Source of the DNA: Escallonia rubra
Taxonomy: Eukaryota; Streptophyta; Magnoliopsida; Escalloniales; Escalloniaceae
NCBI GenBank assembly: GCA_033065855.1
Contig: JAVXUO010001478.1
Coordinates: 62,001-126,000 of the forward strand
DNA length: 64,000 nucleotides
Direction of reading: 5' to 3'
The notes below the pieces were generated by a model, which made no database searches, was not told where the DNA came from, and worked only from the letters and a program-made list of their open reading frames with translations. A program made the translations under genes and the position numbers. Below, in pieces: positions 9,409 to 22,590 of this stretch (position 1 is the first letter of the stretch; each line of letters begins with the position of its first letter).

Positions 9409-12400
9409 TCACCGCCGCTTTCTCCGCAAGGTTCGCTGCAATTGGCATGACCATGTGGCCAAGAAAATCAAAAGAGCAATGCCAAAAGTAGACCAGAAGA
9501 TAATCAACCATGTAGGCATCGGATTAGGGAATAATCCTGAAAGGATACAAAAAAGTACACTCGTGAACACAAGTCAGAAGTTTTAACAGAAACGATGGTC
9601 ACCGAGCTATCAGCAATATTTATTTTTTTTTGGTGCAAAGCTATCAGCAATAAGGATACTATAGAAAACAAACCGTGACCGAACTTGATACAAATGAGGA
9701 GTTCAACGATGCAGATAGCAAGGGAAAGCCAAATAAACGCTCCCACCTTTTTTACTGGTTTTCTGAAAAATCATTCAAGTAATTAGTGTAAATTTGGGGG
9801 GGGGGGGGGGGGGGGGAGAGGAGGAGGGAGAGAGAGGGGGAGAGAGAGAGAGAAAGTACCTATCCTGTAAGTAAGAATTGTACTCCCGTATAGTTGGTAT
9901 TGCAATAAGCCACCACAAGACCAACCTATACACAACTAGGGGGTTTTGAGGCGGTATCCAAAGACAAAACTTAAGAAAGAATGTGTTGAGTTCCACAGTC
10001 AAGAACACAATGCAGAGATACAAAACTTGAATAAAACGCCATGGACCAAGAAGAGGGTGCCATTCGTCTTTGTCCCACTGTGCTGGTGTGAATTGACCCA
10101 GCGTTCTTTTAAACTAGAGAGGGAAGATGAGAAACGAAGCAGTTACTCTTAATGTTAAATGTCAATATCAATACTTAATTTCAAGTCAATGTGTTACAGA
10201 ATAATCCCTGCCAAGAAACTTAGGAAAAGCTAGTTCTGAAGAATCTGAATATAGTACATTGTAGGATTAATATTGAGTTTCAATAAAGTGATTTTAACTT
10301 TTAGGAGCAATTATATGATGCAATATCAAGTCAATAACCAATCAGTCTAATTGGCCACCTCATATGCAATTTCAAGGAATAAAATCACACCTGCATGGGT
10401 GTGAAACAGTAGAAAGCTCTTTGATCAAAAAATAGAAAAATAGGGCAGAACACAGACCAGCACAAGCAGAATCAGATGTCTAAATACCTTTCAAAAGTAA
10501 TCTGGAAAAAATAAAGACTATCAAGTCACAATAGCAACATGCAGGACAAGATCAAATGCTCTAGGAAAACGACATATCTTGGTTGGGGTGTTTGGGGGTG
10601 GTAAACTTATTCCATCTTGTAATTACGCATATGCTACTCCACAATTCTATAGATAACCAGTTGTGTGCCCTTTATTTAGATATGCATATATTACATATAT
10701 AATTAAAAGAGTCGAAACTTTTGGTTGTTCATCAGATATGTGTTCATAACGCTCCAACTGCAGCACAACCCCCAACAAAGCTATACTTGCTGCACCACTA
10801 GCAGAAGCCCACTTACATATAGTAAAGGCCAACTTGCCGAGGTCACTGTTACAAGAATAGTCCGACCTAGCCGCAACACCACCAGCTCAATCTCCCACCA
10901 GCTGGAATAAAAAAAACAGAAAAAAGAACCCCAAAGAAAAACCACAGAACCACCGCCATTTATATCCCTCCCACCCATATCGACCAAACTTTTTACCCAC
11001 ATCCAGCTTGTGTGTGCATGCACGAGGGGATGTGTGTAGAAATTGGCGTTTTTCAATTGCAAAAGTAGTTAGGCCAGTTGAACGGGTTGAACAAGTAAAC
11101 CATTGATCCAATGGCATAACTAGTCAGTATCTGGTATGGTTCAGGTACCTATGCTAAGCAGTGATGGTACCAAAGGCAAACATTAATAATTCTAACAGAA
11201 AAATGTGTTTTATGTAAAGAACATATCACCATCTTGCTTCAGTGTACTTTTGTACCATTTACCAGCTTTTCTACGAGTCATACATGCATTCAATATAGCA
11301 TAAACGCACAAAAGGACAAATACAAGTCATGGCTAAGACAATGAACAGAAATGCGTGCATAAATACATAAACAATTTTCCAATGCCCTGTAGGTGTAGGA
11401 CACTCGGCAGTATTCTTTTCCAGACTAAAACAGATGTTAAATGATGTTAAGACACATTTTCTTAGTAGTGTCAAAAAGCTTCAGTCTCTCCCAGAAACAT
11501 CTGTGTCAATGTGCATCTATAAATGTGTGAAATAGCGCAATCATGGCTCAAGTCTAAAGTGGTTTATTTTCTGACCGAAAGCTTGAAAGATGGCCACTGC
11601 CAGTTGAGCAAGGTTAATCAGAAAAAGAAAGCATTGTACCAAATTAGCATAAGATTTCAAATCTCAGTAAGAAAACATACTTTGCTCATTATATTTGGCT
11701 GACGGCTTATTCCAACCCATTCATATGTTCTGCCGTCAAAGTACCGAACTGTATGCATTCCGGCCCAGATACCTGCACAGTGCCGCAGTACAACCAAACA
11801 GAACTCATCATTATCTATATTGCCTGCTAGTACAAACAATATATAAGGATCAACTTAAGAAATTGGCCCATTGCACAACGGTGCCTAAGAAGGTACCATT
11901 TACCCAGATATGGACCTGGGACATTAAGTTTCAGGGAATGAGCACTTGCCATCGTGCTATGTTCATAATCATATTTCAACCATCCCGGCTTTAGTGAAAA
12001 CATCTTGAAACAAATATTACCCAATCCCATGGCAAGTTACAAATTTTACCATCCACTAATCCAAGTACACATCACAAAACAGAGTTTTTCCTAGAAGATT
12101 CATGTCTAAAAAGAATGTACAGAGATATCTGCCGATATCGGTAAGTAAAGAGTCGAGTTACTATTGCCATTCAATTACTCAAAAAACAGTCTATCAATTA
12201 CTCAAACATCAAAAGAAAGCAATGGATGGTTTTCCTCGCCATAGCACCATCTTTATTTTTTTGTTCGGAAAACTTTCCTAACAAAGTACCTATATAGTTT
12301 CAAACATCTTATGAGGCAATTAACTTTCTGGATTTACCTTCATCCATTTTAAAGGGACCTAAGTCAATGATTATGGGTGTATCAAGTTCATTCCTTTTTT

Positions 12401-15400
12401 TAAAGATTTTAAAGTTAGGGGTAAGTTTGAGTGATTGACAAATCTCGTAAGTAGACACAAATATTTTTTACATAGCATTTATAAGCCAACCGCATCATCC
12501 CAATACCAACCAAAAGAGCACATGATTGAAGACATGTCACAGAAGTTACTGTCAGGTAAAAGTGAAATTAACAGAAAACAGTAACAACCACCACAACATG
12601 AGAAAAAAAAATAGTAACAAATGACATACGGAAATCACAATTGAGCGGTAATAATCAGTTTTGTGCATTCAGTGTTCTCACCAAACCAATTGCAGAGCAA
12701 TATATCAAGAATAATGCTGTCCCACCAACACTCATTGAAGTTCGGTAACATGTGGCGGAAAGTAAGCTGAAACACAGAGACAAAATGAAGCTTATGAAAA
12801 GAAGAAATAGAGCCAGCTTTAAGCAAACACTTGTAATAACATTTAAGCCTACCCTTGGAAAACTTCTTTTAAGTAGTCTGATAGGTTTAGCAGTCGATAA
12901 AGAGTAACACGCATGAGCCATTTTTGTAATATTCAAAACATTTATGCATACAAATGTAGATACAAGCAATCACACGTGTATACACATACATTTGTACATG
13001 TGTTTAACAGTTGAAAGTAGAGTCAACTAGCATCTTGAAAATAAGACCATTAAAGTAAACAAATTTGAAAGAAAAAAAAAACATTTTTGATTACTCAACA
13101 AAAAATCGCATTCTCCAAAAATACTTTCCGGTGCATACTAAAAGCTATACATAGTTTCTTTTCGCCAATTTAACTTAATGGTGCCAGAACAGCCCCCCCA
13201 AAAAAATGTACCTAAATAAATTTAGATTTTAATATGCTAAACTTGATCAAAACTCCAACCTCCATTAGCTCAAATCCGATTGATAGTACCCACAGAAGAG
13301 GTTGATTACGAATCATTATAGCCTTTCCCCACCACCCAAATATATGAGCCAGAACAAACTCATCAAAGAGTGTCTCCTGAAAAAATAAACATATTAAAGG
13401 TCTCACTAAGACAATATAATTAAGTACGACTGTACGAAAAACTATGCAGGAAAAATTCAAGGTAAAAGAATTCGGGAAGAGGAAATCATACATATACATT
13501 CTTAAACCTGCTCGTAGGATTTTCAGGCACATAAATTCGACAATCAGCACCGTAGGATCTTTCAGGAACACCTGCATCAAAGTCCTTTAATTCTAAAACA
13601 CTGAGCCAGTGACCTAGTCCGCCAGGATGAATCAGGTTAAACAGAATGCATAGCTAACACCAAAATTAGTTCATCCGTGTCCATTTGTATGTGGAATAAA
13701 CAGATTTATATAGTCCAGTAATTACCAACACCAAGATCTTGATGAAGATATTTCATGAACTGTCGAGCATCATCGCGCCTCTGGAAATGAGAAAAGAAGG
13801 AAACTGCTGTAAATAATATTCATGGCAAGAATCGCAAAAATAATTCGCCAACACAATATCCAGAAAGCAATCAGAGACGTATGCTGATTAGTGCTTAATG
13901 CTTTGGTTAAAGCTACAGAGTATAAGAGGTATTCCACCAAGAAAGAAAACAAAGAAATTGAACGTCGAACAATTCAACAGACTGTTACATACCCGCTCCA
14001 AGCCCCAACCCCAAGAAGGAAAAAGAATGGCTCAAAAAGACAACGTGCGCATATATACACAAAAAGGAAGGTTTGATAGTGCAGGATCAAAGGTCAAGGA
14101 TTGCGTATGGTACGTGAATAAGTAAGGGGGAAGAGTAGGGACCTGAGTCACCCTTGCAAGGGATCCATGGTGACACACAAGGCATATGGCACAGAGCGTG
14201 AACTCTGTATCCACTCAACTCAGATTAAATTGTGGGAATTACATAAGTAATAAAACAGCAGCAGTAATAGTAGTCCTAGTAAAAGTTGAACAGAAATAAA
14301 CTCGTGCTACTAAACTACCTAAATAACCAACTCTGAAAATGCCAATTATTCAACAACCAGCTTTACAAAAGAAAGCAAAAGTCCCTAATAATAGATACAA
14401 ATAATTTGCATCTCTTAAATCCATATTTTCAGAACTTATCACATAATTGTCTAGCAGCCAGTGTTTTAGAATTCAAGGTTTACATGCGAAAGGATGCACA
14501 AGAAACATCTGCTATACATAGAACCTAACCTGGAAAAGCAAAAATGTAAGAGCGACGAGGTAAACAACAGCCATGCCATGAACTAGACGCCATAGAGCTG
14601 GATGTGGCCTAATAAGTACCCTGTACAACCAAGTGCAATTACAATATTAAAGAGAGATAAATGGTAATAGACAACAACACACCATATTTGCAAGGGAATA
14701 AAGAGAAATCCACCTCACCATTCCCATGCCCCCATGAACACGGGGCACACCTACCATCATTCTGCCAAAGAATCTATCATCTATTCCTTCATTCAGATGC
14801 TCTTACCAATTGCTCCTTGTTTAGATCTTAAAAGTCAATTCTTGGCACCGAAGAGTTGAGAGTTGTAAATGATTGTGAAGTTTAGTTTCACGGGCTTTCC
14901 CTTTGTCATATTCGACACAAAAAAAAAATTGTTTTATACTTTTGCAGCAATAAATATATGTATCAACAATCCACTTTTTAGGTAAAAGTCTGCTTACACT
15001 CCTTAGTGTTTCAGAGGTTGATAAACTTGTACTTCTGCCTGCTGTTTGATTAGACATGAAGCTAATCTCTAGCATTTAAGTCCTTAGCATTGTAAGCACT
15101 CTTTACTGGCGACACACTCACACATCTGGTATTACTAACAACAAATATAACCCATCTTGCTGAGGATGAGGTTTAGGAAATGGGAGAATGTGATATTAGA
15201 TATGCGAGGTAGCACGAGAATAGCCGCTTGTATGAAAGTCGTCCTAGTATTAAGCATTGGACAACATTGATTATTATCTCACACACAACGGATTTTTCAG
15301 GAAATTTACAGTCATACTGAATTAAGCCTTGAATCCAGTAACTTTTACCCTAAATCACAAACACTAATCAAACATCTCAATGCTTGAACCAAACAGCTAA

Positions 15401-17615
15401 GCATATCCTCAGGTTACCAACAACTTAGCATAGCAAGACCATAAAACAACCATTTTACAACAGACAAAATCATATAACTTACGTTGAAGGAGCTTGCAGC
15501 AAGCAGTAAGCAAGGAAAACTGCTATTATTGCCCATACGCATTGGACAACATTGATTATTATCTCGCACAGAACGGAATTTTCAGGAAATTTACAGTCGT
15601 ACTGAATTAAGCCTTGAATCCAGTAACTTTTACCCTAGACCGCAAACACTAATCAAACATCTCAATGCTCGAACCAAACAGCTAAGCGCATCCTCAGGTT
15701 ACAGACAGCTTAGCAAGACCATAAAACAACCATTTTACAACAAAAAGAATCCTGTAACTTACGTTGAAGGAGCCTGCAGCAAGCAGTAAGCAAGGAAAAC
15801 TGCTATCATTGCCCATACGCCCCTATCATGTATGATATACGTGAGGGATGCTCAAACTTTTCAAGGTCTAGGTTCAAAAAGTGATTGCAAAAGGCATACT
15901 CCCGCATAAGAGGATAAACAAGCAGATACCTTTTCACAGATGTAACAATATCGTCGGTTGAACTGTTTTCAGGATCAAGAGCTCCACTTGCCCAACTAGT
16001 AAGCATGTCCAGACAACACGAAACCAAAGAAACAAAGTCAAGTAACTAATTTAACAAACTAAACTGCTAAAAATTAGAGCAACATTCACACAATGAAGAG
16101 TGGTTTCTCGCTTTTTTAGGGGAGATGATGCTTTGCAATAGTACTAACAAGAGGAAAAGAAAAATAATTACAACAAAAGCAACTCTCCCGCCCAATAATA
16201 GAATCAGATTCCAAAATGCCCATCACCTCAGCTATCAGCTTCTTAGATGAAGTCAAGGAGATGGCAACAAGTTGGAAGATGTTTCCACATTTTCCTAAAT
16301 CTGTAATCAACATATACCTATTTAAGAGCTTTGGACACGAGAAGTGCAGCATCTAATGAGCCAATGCCTATTTATATTCTGTAGCTATTAATTCATTTCA
16401 GGACCTTAATCAGATCAAGCAAGCACAAGTTTCTACCAGTTTTACAACTTTGGGATTATTACCATCTTTAATGTAATAAGCAAAAAGAAAGAGCGACCCA
16501 AGTCACGCAACTGACCCTCTTCCCTTTTCAGTAAGGGAATACTAACCCACGTCATGCAAAACCCTCTTGTTATAATTGATGACAGTTTGGTGCAGTTTTA
16601 TACTTCTTTTGACAACTATGCATCAGGCAATGCACCTGTACGTTCCAACAGAAGGAGAGGTATTTGACTCACCTAACCATCTATTCTTATTCACCTCTAA
16701 TCATGAAAGCTATTATAGCATGAAAGTGGAACATGAAGTACTTCTATCATGTTGTACGTAGCATCACCCACATTATGGAGAGACTGTTTTTGCATTTCAA
16801 AATTTTGACCTCTGGGTTACAATTAATTGCGCCTTGCCTGCTTCTTCCATAATACGTCAGCAATACTACCTTTTCTCTATGTGCTCTAAGCACTGTCATA
16901 CAAGAGGTCTTTTCTTCTCCTACATATGGTTAATTGGCTATTCAATAGGCTTCTCCCTTGGAGTATATATGTAGAACGAGCTGATACATGAAACCACCAA
17001 TATACATGAAGAAGAGAGGCATGCTGGCAATTATCGAAGAAGTAATATACACTCAAAATGAGATGATAAATGGCAAAAGGTCATCGTATACATTTGGAAA
17101 ACAAAAGCAAAGATGAAATATTAGAAACTTTGGGAAGTCTGATAAGTTAAAAACAGATAATCTCTGGCATGCTCAAGTGTATTTTCATAGTAGCTTGAAC
17201 CATTGGCTACCTAAACAATGCAGTATTATCGAGTTCACAAGGCAGTCAAATAGTTAGTTTCTTAAATCCAAGACAACTAAGCATGAAAAAGTTCACTTTA
17301 CGGTTGATTCTGTTATGAATAAGCAGAGGAAATTTGCAATGGTTTAAAACTTTAAATAGATCAAGCCAGGTCCATGAAACACGAAATTGCACTATATAGA
17401 CACGCACAAGTAACAACTGAAACGAGTATGCTGAAGAGGCGAGAAACTCACATGAGAAGACATGCACCAATAAGTAACAACGAAACAGTGCGAGGTTTGT
17501 ACGCCCATGCAGTCCACGGATCCAGTTCATCATGACCACCTAATGTGCTGGCATCGCCATTTTCCTTTTCAACAGGATCCTTCCTCCTAGCTCTGCTTTG
17601 ACCATTGGGCACCAT
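9409..17615 (-). CDS. PSS1: phosphatidylserine synthase, base-exchange type
   Basis: Makes phosphatidylserine by exchanging serine for the head group of phosphatidylethanolamine, in the ER and nuclear envelope. Twelve exons (minus): 17452-17615, 15930-15995, 15763-15822, 14530-14620, 13726-13780, 13492-13571, 13260-13376, 12682-12766, 11681-11772, 9860-10113, 9674-9762 and 9409-9536. All junctions keep frame and give 426 residues, about the length of Arabidopsis PSS1. The start is [14 protein letters not shown]. Diagnostic stretches are [12 protein letters not shown] near residue 35, [79 protein letters not shown] and [14 protein letters not shown]. Several hydrophobic membrane spans lie between them, and the C-terminus is basic (RTLRRKRR). 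All parts of the family (PF03034) are present and no break was seen. Exon 3 has a partial tandem duplicate in the following intron. The gene is convergent with the thioesterase. Confidence 0.95.
15256..15820 (-). repeat. tandem duplication including PSS1 exon 3
   Basis: Copy A is 15256-15540 and copy B is 15541-15820, with a period of 285 bp and about 90 percent identity by eye. Copy B supplies the real exon 3 (15763-15822), whose acceptor AG lies just outside the duplicated unit. Copy A carries 58 of the 60 exon bases (15483-15540) and the donor GTAAGT, but the bases before it read CCAAT instead of an AG acceptor. Copy A also has an ATG-to-ATA (Met to Ile) change. The same reading frame remains open in copy A. 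Confidence 0.9.
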
Positions 17616-18720
17616 GGCCTAAACTCCAAGAAATTTGATTTGCTGAGTGCAGATTATAAAGTGAGCAAAGTAAGAAAAAAAAAATTAATATAAATTATCG
17701 CAATAATTTGAGAAATATATGCTAAATAGATATAGTATCAACAAAAAGATTCTACATCCTTGCCAGCACATATTTCAATGCCTTGCTCGGAATACAAAAT
17801 TAACATCCAATTTCAAGAAATGCAAAGCATCAGGTATTACGCTAACACAACACTTGAAGAAAACTCCAGGACAAAACAATTCAATAAATTGTAACCCAGT
17901 AAAATACCCATTAGCGATTGACTCAACATCACGTCCTGAATACACCGGAAAACAACTACATCAAAATAGCAAAATTTTGACGACATTTCTACTAAGCAAA
18001 AGCGTGCCCAGTTTTTCACGTAATTATCGTCACAAAAAAAAATGAAAATGACACGAATTTCAAATTTCCAAAATCCACAATAACAACTTTTCCATTCAGA
18101 TACAACAAAAAGTAACGTACAGTTTGATGCGGCTAATACAGATTCAACAGCCGTAGAGGCACAAAGTATTATGTGTGTGTGTAAGTGTGTGTGTAAGTGT
18201 GTGTACACACACACACATATATATACATATATTTTTGTAGAGAAAGAGAGAGAGAGGGTATATATGTCCCGACTTACGTAAAAGGAGCTGACACACACAC
18301 ACACACAGAGAGAGAGACCCAGCCGTACGATGAGCGGAAAAGAGGATCGTAACCGCAAAATCGGAACGGGAAATCAGAGAAATGATAAGAGAGAGAGAGA
18401 GAGAGAGAGGGGGGGGAATGATATTGTTATCTTTTGCGGTGGCAGAGAGAGAGAGAGATGGAAGGGGGGGAAGTAGAAAAGCGAGAGAGAAAACACAGAG
18501 AGACACGCACTTCAACAGCGGCGAAAAGGAGGAGTACGACGGTCAAAGGCCTGATTTTGAAGATTGGTGCGCGTGTGTGTCTGTGTGTGTGTGTTTTATT
18601 AAAGATACGGTTTCTGATAAAAGAAAAAAAGGACAGTTTTCCTTTTTTCTTTTTTCTTTTTTCTTTTTTCTTTTTTTGTTTTGGGGGGCTTTAAGATGAT
18701 GGGGGCTGCCACCTTACCGG
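17616..18720 (-). promoter_or_regulatory. PSS1 5' region with microsatellites
   Basis: Sequence upstream of the PSS1 ATG, expected to hold the 5' UTR and promoter. It contains GT/AC runs with ATATAT at about 18171-18235, an AC run near 18291-18306, GA runs at about 18246-18258, 18391-18410 and 18445-18458, a GT run near 18571-18595 and a TTTTTTC repeat at about 18639-18677. A leader intron is possible but cannot be fixed. The ORFs on either strand here only translate the microsatellites. Confidence 0.5.
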
Positions 18721-19028
18721 AGTAATTAAGAAGGGTACATATCGTATCGTATGCTGCTACTGCGAGTCTGGTACTGACGATATGCCTCAACCCTCATTAT
18801 TGGCCTTTTTGTACCTTTGGCTCCTCCTGTTTATTACACTAGCACTGCTTTGCACCTGAGAACCTTTTGTCTACTCTTTTCAAACGGCTTACTTAACACT
18901 TTATTCTCTTTGACCTAGAGGTGTCGAGATACGGGTAATATCCGGCCTCATTCGGGTAAAATGGGTACGGAGTAAAAAGAATTCGAATTTGTTCGGGTAG
19001 TTTTTTCTGTACTCATGTCATGTTCGGG
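18721..19028. other. intergenic, no gene
   Basis: No coding content recognised. Several short GGGTA-containing motifs (CGGGTAATATCCGG, TCGGGTAAAATGGGTACGG, TTCGGGTAG) lead up to the hairpin and suggest decayed repeat DNA. Confidence 0.5.
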
Positions 19029-19076
19029 TGGGTTGGGTAATACCAGCGGATAACTCCGCTGGTATTACCCAACCCA
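19029..19076. repeat. perfect hairpin, 22-bp arms and 4-nt loop
   Basis: The left arm at 19029-19050 (starting TGGGTTGGGTAATACC) is exactly reverse-complementary to 19055-19076, with the loop TAAC. The identity stops sharply at both ends. No T-run follows it, so it is not a simple pol III terminator. It may be the centre of a fold-back element; no other function is supported. Confidence 0.9.
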
Positions 19077-19451
19077 TTTCAGCGGCAAGTTCTATGGGTT
19101 TTCAACATTTTTTATCACCCGCCGAAATTGGATTATCACCATTTTCGGCATTTATAACAAGTGTTTTCAACATTTTTATCATTTTCTCAAGATCATTTTC
19201 TCAAGAGTAGCATATGTGTAATTACAAAGTGCTATTGAACATCACAGGTAAGAGTTAACTCGTTCAACAGCTCGCGAGTTTAAAGAGTGACTCACTTTCC
19301 TCATAGAAATCTGTGACAAACTGCGATGAACAGTGGCGGTACCAGAGCTGATTATGGCTGTCAGCAATCGATCTATGAGAGGAGACTGTGACTGAGTGAG
19401 GGGTAGAAAGAGGGGGCGGCGACAGGTAGAGGAGGAAAGTGGTGGTCGACA

Positions 19452-19640
19452 ATGGACTTAAAGATTAAGAGGGGGCCTAACGATGCTCTAGATTTAGATA
19501 ACATGCTCGTGCTCATGCTTGTGGTCACTTGGTTCTTATGGAAGAATCAGAACGACGAGATCTTCGATGGTTATGTTAGGTGTTGCATATGGCAGCCTCT
19601 ATCTAGCATAATAAGTTTCATGTCTATGTATTGCTTATGA
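19452..19640 (+). pseudogene. possible LINE C-terminal scrap
   Basis: A 62-codon reading frame contains VVTWFLWKNQNDEIFDG, which resembles the TxWxLWKxRNxxIF motif downstream of the reverse transcriptase zinc-binding region in plant L1-type LINEs. Nothing else of a LINE could be recognised nearby and there is no obvious poly(A) tail. Judged by motif resemblance only. Confidence 0.4.
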
Positions 19641-21255
19641 AAAGCTTTAGCTTGGTAAAAGTTAGAGTCAAGCTCAGAGATCCAGAACTAAGAGTCGTCC
19701 CTATAGGAAATAAGGCACTAATGGAGAAACAAAAGATGGTCTGAGTTGAATGCTTTGCATTCTTTCTTTACGACAGTATTTGCTCCATAATCTGCTTATG
19801 ATAGCAGCGAATCTACCTCCCAAGATAAAACTGGCGAAACAATATTGATTACAGCAAGAGTGAAAAACGAAGTGAGGAATGAGTCTGTCATCAGCCCTAC
19901 TTATAGAGCACCAACATGTGCCTTGAATAGTTGCAACAGTTAAGCGACTCTGCAGGTATCATTTAACAGTCACAATCTGCTAGACACAATGAACAGGTGC
20001 ATCTTTGAACTAAAAGACACCATGAACAGGTAAACATAACAGAAAATTCTATTTAAATCACCAAAAGCCGCGGCTGCGCGAGTCTGCGGTGCGCACCGTA
20101 CATGTGTGAGTGCATGGCCATGCATATTTGTGTTTCTAGAACAATAAAGTATGCCACATGACTACTTAAGAACGCTTAACCTTTTCATTTCCCTTTGTAG
20201 TATTGGCAAACGCCTAGTCCTTTTGTAACTTTTATTTGATATTAATGCAGTTCTATCTCTAACAAAAACAAAATATTTTCATTTCCCAAATAATGTGGGA
20301 ACCCACATTATGACCATTTTTCCAACCTTATTAGATGTCTAACTTTATATCTCTCTAACCAATTAATGAAATTGGTTGATTCTTTTTTGACATTAAACCT
20401 TATAGTATTCGACTTTGGTCTATATTCAGCCTAATCATTTCAATGCCATGCATTAGAGGACAAATAATGTGGGGAGGACAATTCTATTTCTTTATAGGAT
20501 GTTTTTCTCACCTTGATGCCACCGAGACAAGTGGCGTTGCCACCACTTCATGTGCCTCCAAATAGCCGTCATGCTCGTACCCACCTCTGCCCCCGCCATA
20601 ACAAACCGCCTCAAAACCATTGTCATGCTATAACCACCACCACATCCAGAAGAAAAACAAAAATCACCACCCACTACAAATCCCCCTTTAGAAAATCCCG
20701 CAACACTAAAATCGCCATCATATACACAACCACCACCACGAGTCCACCATCGCCACTACCGCTAGTCTACCACCACAAATTTGTTAAGTCAACCATCACA
20801 CTTTTAGAAGATCTAAAATCTCCCCCCTAAATCGACACATGTGTTCCAAATGTAAGGATCTTAAACAACATCCCCATCGTTGCGTCGTGGCCATGCCACC
20901 ATTGTCGCAATGTCATCTCGTAGCTTACGGATTGTTGGTGGGCTTAGTTGTGTGTTGTGTAGTGGTTCTCGTGTTGGCGACCTGACAAAAGGGTGGTGGC
21001 CACGATGGCAGATGATGGTGGAGGGAAGGCAAGTGGCAATGCCGACAACAACGAGGCTGGCCGGGTGTCGTCAGGTGTATGACCGGCAAAGTAAAATCTA
21101 GGTCACCAAATTTATGGTCAGTTGGAAACCCATTCAAACTTGCGGGTTATTGGGTTCTATAGTTACCAACACTTAGATCCAGTTATTTAATAAATGGGTT
21201 TGGTGACCTTTAAGTGGCGAATTTAGACGAGTAAATGAGTTTGGATTATGATTGT
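19641..21255. other. intergenic, low-complexity and unassigned repeats
   Basis: No gene recognised. At 20513-20830 (plus) and 20925-21137 (minus) the DNA is rich in CCACCA and TGGTGG type triplets, giving Thr/His/Pro-rich translations of no known family; it may derive from a transposon. A minor inverted motif, ATAATGTGGG and CCCACATTAT, occurs near 20290-20310. An Ala/Gly-rich GC patch follows at 20880-21080. Confidence 0.45.
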
Positions 21256-22590
21256 TGTTAGTCCTATGGTTGGATAACCTAGGCTTACATCTTGTTTTGA
21301 TGATAACTACACATTGATTATGTTCTAATGTGTACTTTGAGTGTATTCTTAGTAGGTATATACATGCGCACTCATGAAGACACATTTGAAAAGTTGGATA
21401 GATTGATTAAAGCCAAAAAAAATTACAGCTATAGTGGACATGCTATGGAAGCTTCATCAAGTCTAATGTCAAAGAGAAAAAAAGAATGCAAAGACTAAGT
21501 TATTATCGATTATGATTGATCTTTACTATTATGTAACTAGTCTTGGTTTGATGCTTAGATTAATGACTATGACCTAAAAATACCTAACGACACCTTGTGC
21601 ATTGCATGTTAGCTCATAACCTTTCAAACAAGTGTGTTTGTTGAAAATGAGTGAATTTTGGAGCTCACTCAGATTTTCTCAAAAATATTTTTGGAGCTAA
21701 TATTTTCATATCTTGATAAAACTTTTCATTAGCTTTTCAACACAAAAAAACAGCACCTCAATCCTATTTTTTTAGAGAAAATTATGTCCATCATAAGAAA
21801 GGGTGTTTCGCGAGACAGTCGAGAAATGGCAGCAAGGGAATGCAGTCGACTCCATTCCCAATGCAGTCGACTCTATTGACCGTTGGGTGAGAAATAACGG
21901 CTAGTTTTGCCCAGAATCATGCCAAATCTTTCCATAACGGCTATATTTGATATCTTCCCTATATAAATGATTTGGAGGTTTATTATACACCATGGAAATC
22001 ACATTCTAAGCCTCCATTCATTAGAAAAATATCAAGGCTCATAGATTAAACTTTTCTCTATTCATCTTCATGATTTGACATCATTAAAAGAGAGCATCTT
22101 TGTGAGCAATTCTTTGATTGAGAGTGAGCATTCTTCAAGTCATCAATTATCTCATCTCTCTATTGTACTAAAACTTCATTTGTACTCATTTCCTTTCAAG
22201 AGGGTTTCTTTGTACACAATTGATCTTTGTAAAATGATTGTGATCAAGGCTTGTGCTTAGTGTGGGGATATCATCAAGTGTTGTAAGGGTTTTGATCTTG
22301 ACCCGGAAGAAGATTGTTGCTAGTGGATTCTAGTGATCTTGCAAGGGACTTCCTTGAAGAGGTGGATGTAGGCTCGAGGGTAGTTCAAACCGAACCATTT
22401 AAATCTCTTTGTCAAGTATCTCTAACTCAACCTCTTTACTTATTGCTCTATAATTGTTTGAGATTGTGTAGTTAGCATCTTCATTGAAATATTACTTGGT
22501 TTGATTGAGATTCATAATTGTGCTTAGTTTAAATTCCCCATTAATTTTCAAAAACCCTATTCACCCCCCTCTAGTGTTGTTTTATTGGTT
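21256..22590 (+). mobile_element. LTR of an unclassified retrotransposon, 1.3 kb, apparently isolated
   Basis: Starts TGTTAGTCCTATGG at 21256 and ends near 22590 after CACCCCCCTCTAGTGTTG, a wording common just before the 3' end of plant copia LTRs; ATTGGTTTCA, a degraded match to a primer site, follows. A TATA box, CTATATAAATG, is at about 21958. The first roughly 650 bp match, in inverted orientation, the element at 61530-62298. It holds two copies of TGCAGTCGACTC. No gag or pol follows, so it is a solo or truncated LTR; the 3' end is approximate. Confidence 0.7.

Noticed and set aside
18382..18699. Plus and minus ORFs of 60-123 codons
   Set aside because: They translate GA, GT and T-rich microsatellites upstream of PSS1.
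20513..21137. Thr/His/Pro-rich ORFs on both strands
   Set aside because: Low-complexity triplet DNA; no domain, no splice context and no conservation evidence.
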